From: Clostridiales bacterium
Lineage (GTDB): Bacteria; Bacillota; Clostridia; Lachnospirales; Lachnospiraceae
Reading direction: 5' to 3'
Assembly: GCA_019418195.1 (NCBI GenBank)
Contig: DYCJ01000098.1
Span: forward strand, 1,116 to 8,450
DNA: 7,335 nucleotides
Under the pieces are notes generated by a model that made no database searches, was not told where the DNA came from, and saw only the letters and a program-made list of their open reading frames with translations. This document shows, piece after piece, positions 5,651 through 7,335 of the stretch. Both the position numbers and the translations under genes were made by a program. Position 1 is the stretch's first letter; each line of letters starts with the position of its first letter.

Positions 5651-6925
5651 ATGGATGATCAAATGAAAAACGGTGCGGCGGCGTACGGCTGCTTTCTTAT
5701 AATTCCGCTTAAATACGAAAGAGATTCTTTCAAGAAGATACAGTTGGAAAAGATTGGCAGAAGCGAACCTGTTACTACGATGGATCTCAACGAAAATATC
5801 AAAGCTATGCTGTCGCCGGGGAATGAGACGGCAGCAGGAACGGGATATATTATCTCCCGGGATGCGCTGACTGCGCAGATGACATCCGGGGAAGACAGAG
5901 ATGCCGTTAAGGACTTTCGGGTTATTGATAAAAGCGGAGCGTTCACTTTTGAGCTGAGTGACTCATGGCTGTATGTATTCCGTACACGGGTTGCTTTTTT
6001 GTGCCTTAATCTTTCCTTTGACAAAATAGAGACGCTGCAGGCGATATGTAATCCCGGGTGGGCGTATAATCCGGCTGAGTTTTTCTGGAACGACCCGATG
6101 GGAGAAAGCCATCCTTTTTCCGTGGAAAAGTGGCTGTCGGACTTTCTGTCTCCACTGGGGATTCAAAAGTTCTTCGATGGTGAATCATCTTATCTGCTGG
6201 ATGCCTACACGTATATTTTTACTGTGGTGCCGCAATGGTTCGAAAATCTCGAGCAGATGCGGAAACCGGTATTTAATCTGCATAAAATGATGCCTCTTGA
6301 CATAGAGTCGGAGGATGAGGCCGAGGAAGATATCCGTTATGTCTATGCAGCCAGAAACCAGGAAAAGGATGCATACCGCTGGGGGTGCTGTGTCACATCA
6401 CAGACTATTTCGTATATAGTGGCAGATGAGACGATGGATTTTGAGGCGGAAAGAAGCGCTCAGGCATCTGACGGACTTCCGGTAGTGCTCCTGGCTCTGT
6501 ATGAGAAGTATACCTGTCTTCGTTTTGCCGAACTGACACGAATGAATAAGGGGAAGATAAAGGAACTTAAAGAGTTGATGCTTAATTTCCAAGCGTTTGG
6601 CACAGTGACTCCGGCAAACCTTTCCCGATGGCATAATGTAAAACAGATTTATGCAAATCTGCTGGAGGTTAATGATATTCCGGCGGCTATTGAAGATATA
6701 AGCACAAAGCTCAACATTCTTACAGCGCACCAGGAGGCTGTGGAACATGCACGGAGTGAGACGATCATAAATCTTATAACTATTTTCGGAATTGTATCCA
6801 TTCTGGCGTCTGTTCTGTCTATCGTACAGATACTGGCAGATGGAGATCTTCTGATATGGGTGTCGACTATTCTTACTACTATTATGCTGGCGCTCGTCAC
6901 AGCCCTGGCTATCATACGGCGGTGA
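5651..6925 (+). CDS. Unrecognised protein with CorA-like two-helix C-terminal anchor
   Basis: The product has 424 residues; I do not recognise the family. The ATG at 5651 follows GGGGGA (5639-5644) at six bases; a longer in-frame TTG at 5582 overlaps the upstream gene and has no ribosome binding site. Residues 1-355 look soluble: a mixed alpha/beta N-terminal part with several Trp and Tyr (106-200), an acidic stretch (217-228, IESEDEAEEDIR), then a helical region (about 285-370) rich in Leu, Lys and Glu. Two hydrophobic segments close the protein (about 372-395 and 399-421), separated by the short loop ADGDL and ending in IIRR. This order (large cytoplasmic domain, long helix, two C-terminal membrane helices with a tiny loop) resembles CorA-type metal channels and CorA-like effectors, but the GMN motif after the first helix is absent. 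Transport is therefore unproven. There is no promoter of its own that I can see, so it may be read from the gene upstream. Confidence 0.8.
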   Translation: MDDQMKNGAAAYGCFLIIPLKYERDSFKKIQLEKIGRSEPVTTMDLNENIKAMLSPGNETAAGTGYIISRDALTAQMTSGEDRDAVKDFRVIDKSGAFTFELSDSWLYVFRTRVAFLCLNLSFDKIETLQAICNPGWAYNPAEFFWNDPMGESHPFSVEKWLSDFLSPLGIQKFFDGESSYLLDAYTYIFTVVPQWFENLEQMRKPVFNLHKMMPLDIESEDEAEEDIRYVYAARNQEKDAYRWGCCVTSQTISYIVADETMDFEAERSAQASDGLPVVLLALYEKYTCLRFAELTRMNKGKIKELKELMLNFQAFGTVTPANLSRWHNVKQIYANLLEVNDIPAAIEDISTKLNILTAHQEAVEHARSETIINLITIFGIVSILASVLSIVQILADGDLLIWVSTILTTIMLALVTALAIIRR

Positions 6926-7129
6926 AAAGCTGCTTATTCGTATAGCGGTTCAGTGTGCGCCATTTGCAAAGGCGCACTAACGTGCTTACCGCGGCAATGC
7001 CGCTTCTTTGCTCATATAGAGGCGCTCAGCTCATCAGGAATAGAGCAGTCCGATTCTTATGCAGGCATAAATCGAACCCGCTCATTCCTGATGGCTGAAC
7101 TGTTTTGTACAAAATTCTTGTAAAATCCC
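6926..7129. other. Gene-free, highly structured intergenic region
   Basis: About 200 bases between the CorA-like gene and the rpsL promoter hold no supported gene. The left part has GCGGT...ACCGC (6945-6949 with 6988-6992) enclosing GTGCGCC/GGCGCAC (6955-6961 with 6971-6977). An alternative hairpin GCGGC-AAT-GCCGC (6991-7003) shares bases with the outer stem, so the two exclude each other. The right part is the long hairpin listed separately (7026-7098). Together this resembles a dispersed repeat or a non-coding RNA more than a plain spacer; no function can be assigned from sequence alone. Confidence 0.5.
7026..7098. repeat. Long near-perfect inverted repeat
   Basis: TCAGC+CATCAGGAAT+GAGC on the left (7026-7046) pairs with GCTC+ATTCCTGATG+GCTGA on the right (7080-7098). 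This gives 19 base pairs interrupted only by single-base bulges at 7031 and 7042, both in the left arm. The centre folds again: CGAT/ATCG (7051-7054 with 7071-7074) and TTATG-CAGG-CATAA (7057-7070). The following TGTTTTG is a poor T-run, so termination of the upstream gene is possible but not clear. Confidence 0.75.
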
Positions 7130-7158
7130 TTGACTTTCCGATATAAACGTAATAAACT
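7130..7158 (+). promoter_or_regulatory. Promoter of rpsL / str operon
   Basis: TTGACT (7130-7135) and TAAACT (7153-7158) are 17 bases apart; transcription would start near 7165 and give a leader of about 118 bases. A 12-base perfect palindrome, TTTTGTACAAAA (7103-7114), lies 15 bases upstream of the -35. The hexamers and spacing are the same as at 81-109. Confidence 0.65.
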
Positions 7159-7163
7159 AGTCT

Positions 7164-7252
7164 AGCGTGCACGAAAAGGCAGCGTTCTTTTTGTGCGCTC
7201 AAAAGGATAATGACAAGATTATCCGCAGCCCTTCACGGCATAAGCCGTGAGG
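7164..7252 (+). promoter_or_regulatory. Structured rpsL leader: three successive hairpins
   Basis: Three hairpins follow the likely start of transcription. The first pairs AGCG+CACGAAAA (7164-7167, 7170-7177) with the TTTTTGTG+CGCT arm ending at 7199. The second is GGATAAT-GACAAG-ATTATCC (7205-7224), 7 bp perfect. The third is CACGGC-ATAA-GCCGTG (7234-7249), extendable to 9 bp (7231-7252). None has a T-run behind it, so they are not terminators. They end 15 bases before the AGGAGGT of rpsL. A role in autoregulation or RNA stability is inferred. Confidence 0.5.
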
Positions 7253-7282
7253 AAACGAATAATTCATAGGAGGTGAAAAGGA

Positions 7283-7335
7283 ATGCCAACATTTAACCAG
7301 TTAGTTAGAAAAGGACGTCAGACTTCTGAGAAAAA
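7283..7335 (+). CDS. rpsL: 30S ribosomal protein S12, N-terminal fragment
   Basis: Seventeen codons read MPTFNQLVRKGRQTSEK before the window ends; MPT-x-NQL-x-R-x-GR is the conserved start of bacterial S12. AGGAGGTGA at 7268-7276 precedes the ATG (nine bases after GGAGG). S12 sits at the decoding centre of the small subunit and is the classical target of streptomycin-resistance mutations, but those positions (K42, K87 region) lie beyond the window. In most bacteria rpsL opens the str operon (rpsL-rpsG-fusA-tuf), expected to continue to the right. Confidence 0.95.
   Translation, partial: MPTFNQLVRKGRQTSEK

Noticed and set aside
6997..7096. Small open frame of 32 codons beginning ATGCCGCTT
   Set aside because: It lies inside the strong hairpin region, has no ribosome binding site, and its peptide has no recognisable feature.

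Overview
The window looks like chromosomal DNA of a Gram-positive Clostridia member, most likely a Lachnospiraceae-type gut anaerobe. The signs are strong AGGAGG-type ribosome binding sites, a T-box leader in front of a short archaeal/eukaryal-type proS, an xpaC-telA pair, and protein sequences of Lachnospiraceae flavour. This assignment is inferred from gene content; no database was searched. Every complete gene lies on the + strand. Only the left edge carries a - strand gene, the 5' end of a probable RluA-family pseudouridine synthase.

Layout: (1) 1-64, start of the divergent pseudouridine synthase gene. (2) 81-139, overlapping divergent promoters. (3) 160-2625, a two-gene operon of an XpaC-family membrane protein and a TelA/YaaN-family protein. 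(4) 2675-4495, a self-contained proS unit: a near-consensus promoter, a proline-type T-box with its terminator, proS, and a strong intrinsic terminator. (5) 4514-6925, a promoter and a small MITE-like palindrome, then an atypical cysteine-synthase-family enzyme and an unrecognised protein with a CorA-like C-terminal two-helix anchor. (6) 6926-7282, about 360 bases without a gene: two or three strong hairpin structures, a promoter, and a leader of three hairpins. (7) 7283 to the end, the first 17 codons of rpsL (ribosomal protein S12), presumably the start of the str operon.

Functionally the window is mostly housekeeping (tRNA charging, ribosome, RNA modification, cysteine metabolism) plus the xpaC-telA envelope/stress-type pair. 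I see no phage, CRISPR or complete insertion sequence, and no clearly new multi-gene system. The parts most worth a second look are non-coding (the palindrome at 4536-4618, the structured region at 6945-7100, the rpsL leader). Three proteins also stand out: the enlarged XpaC, the GNQG-variant cysteine synthase, and the CorA-like orphan.
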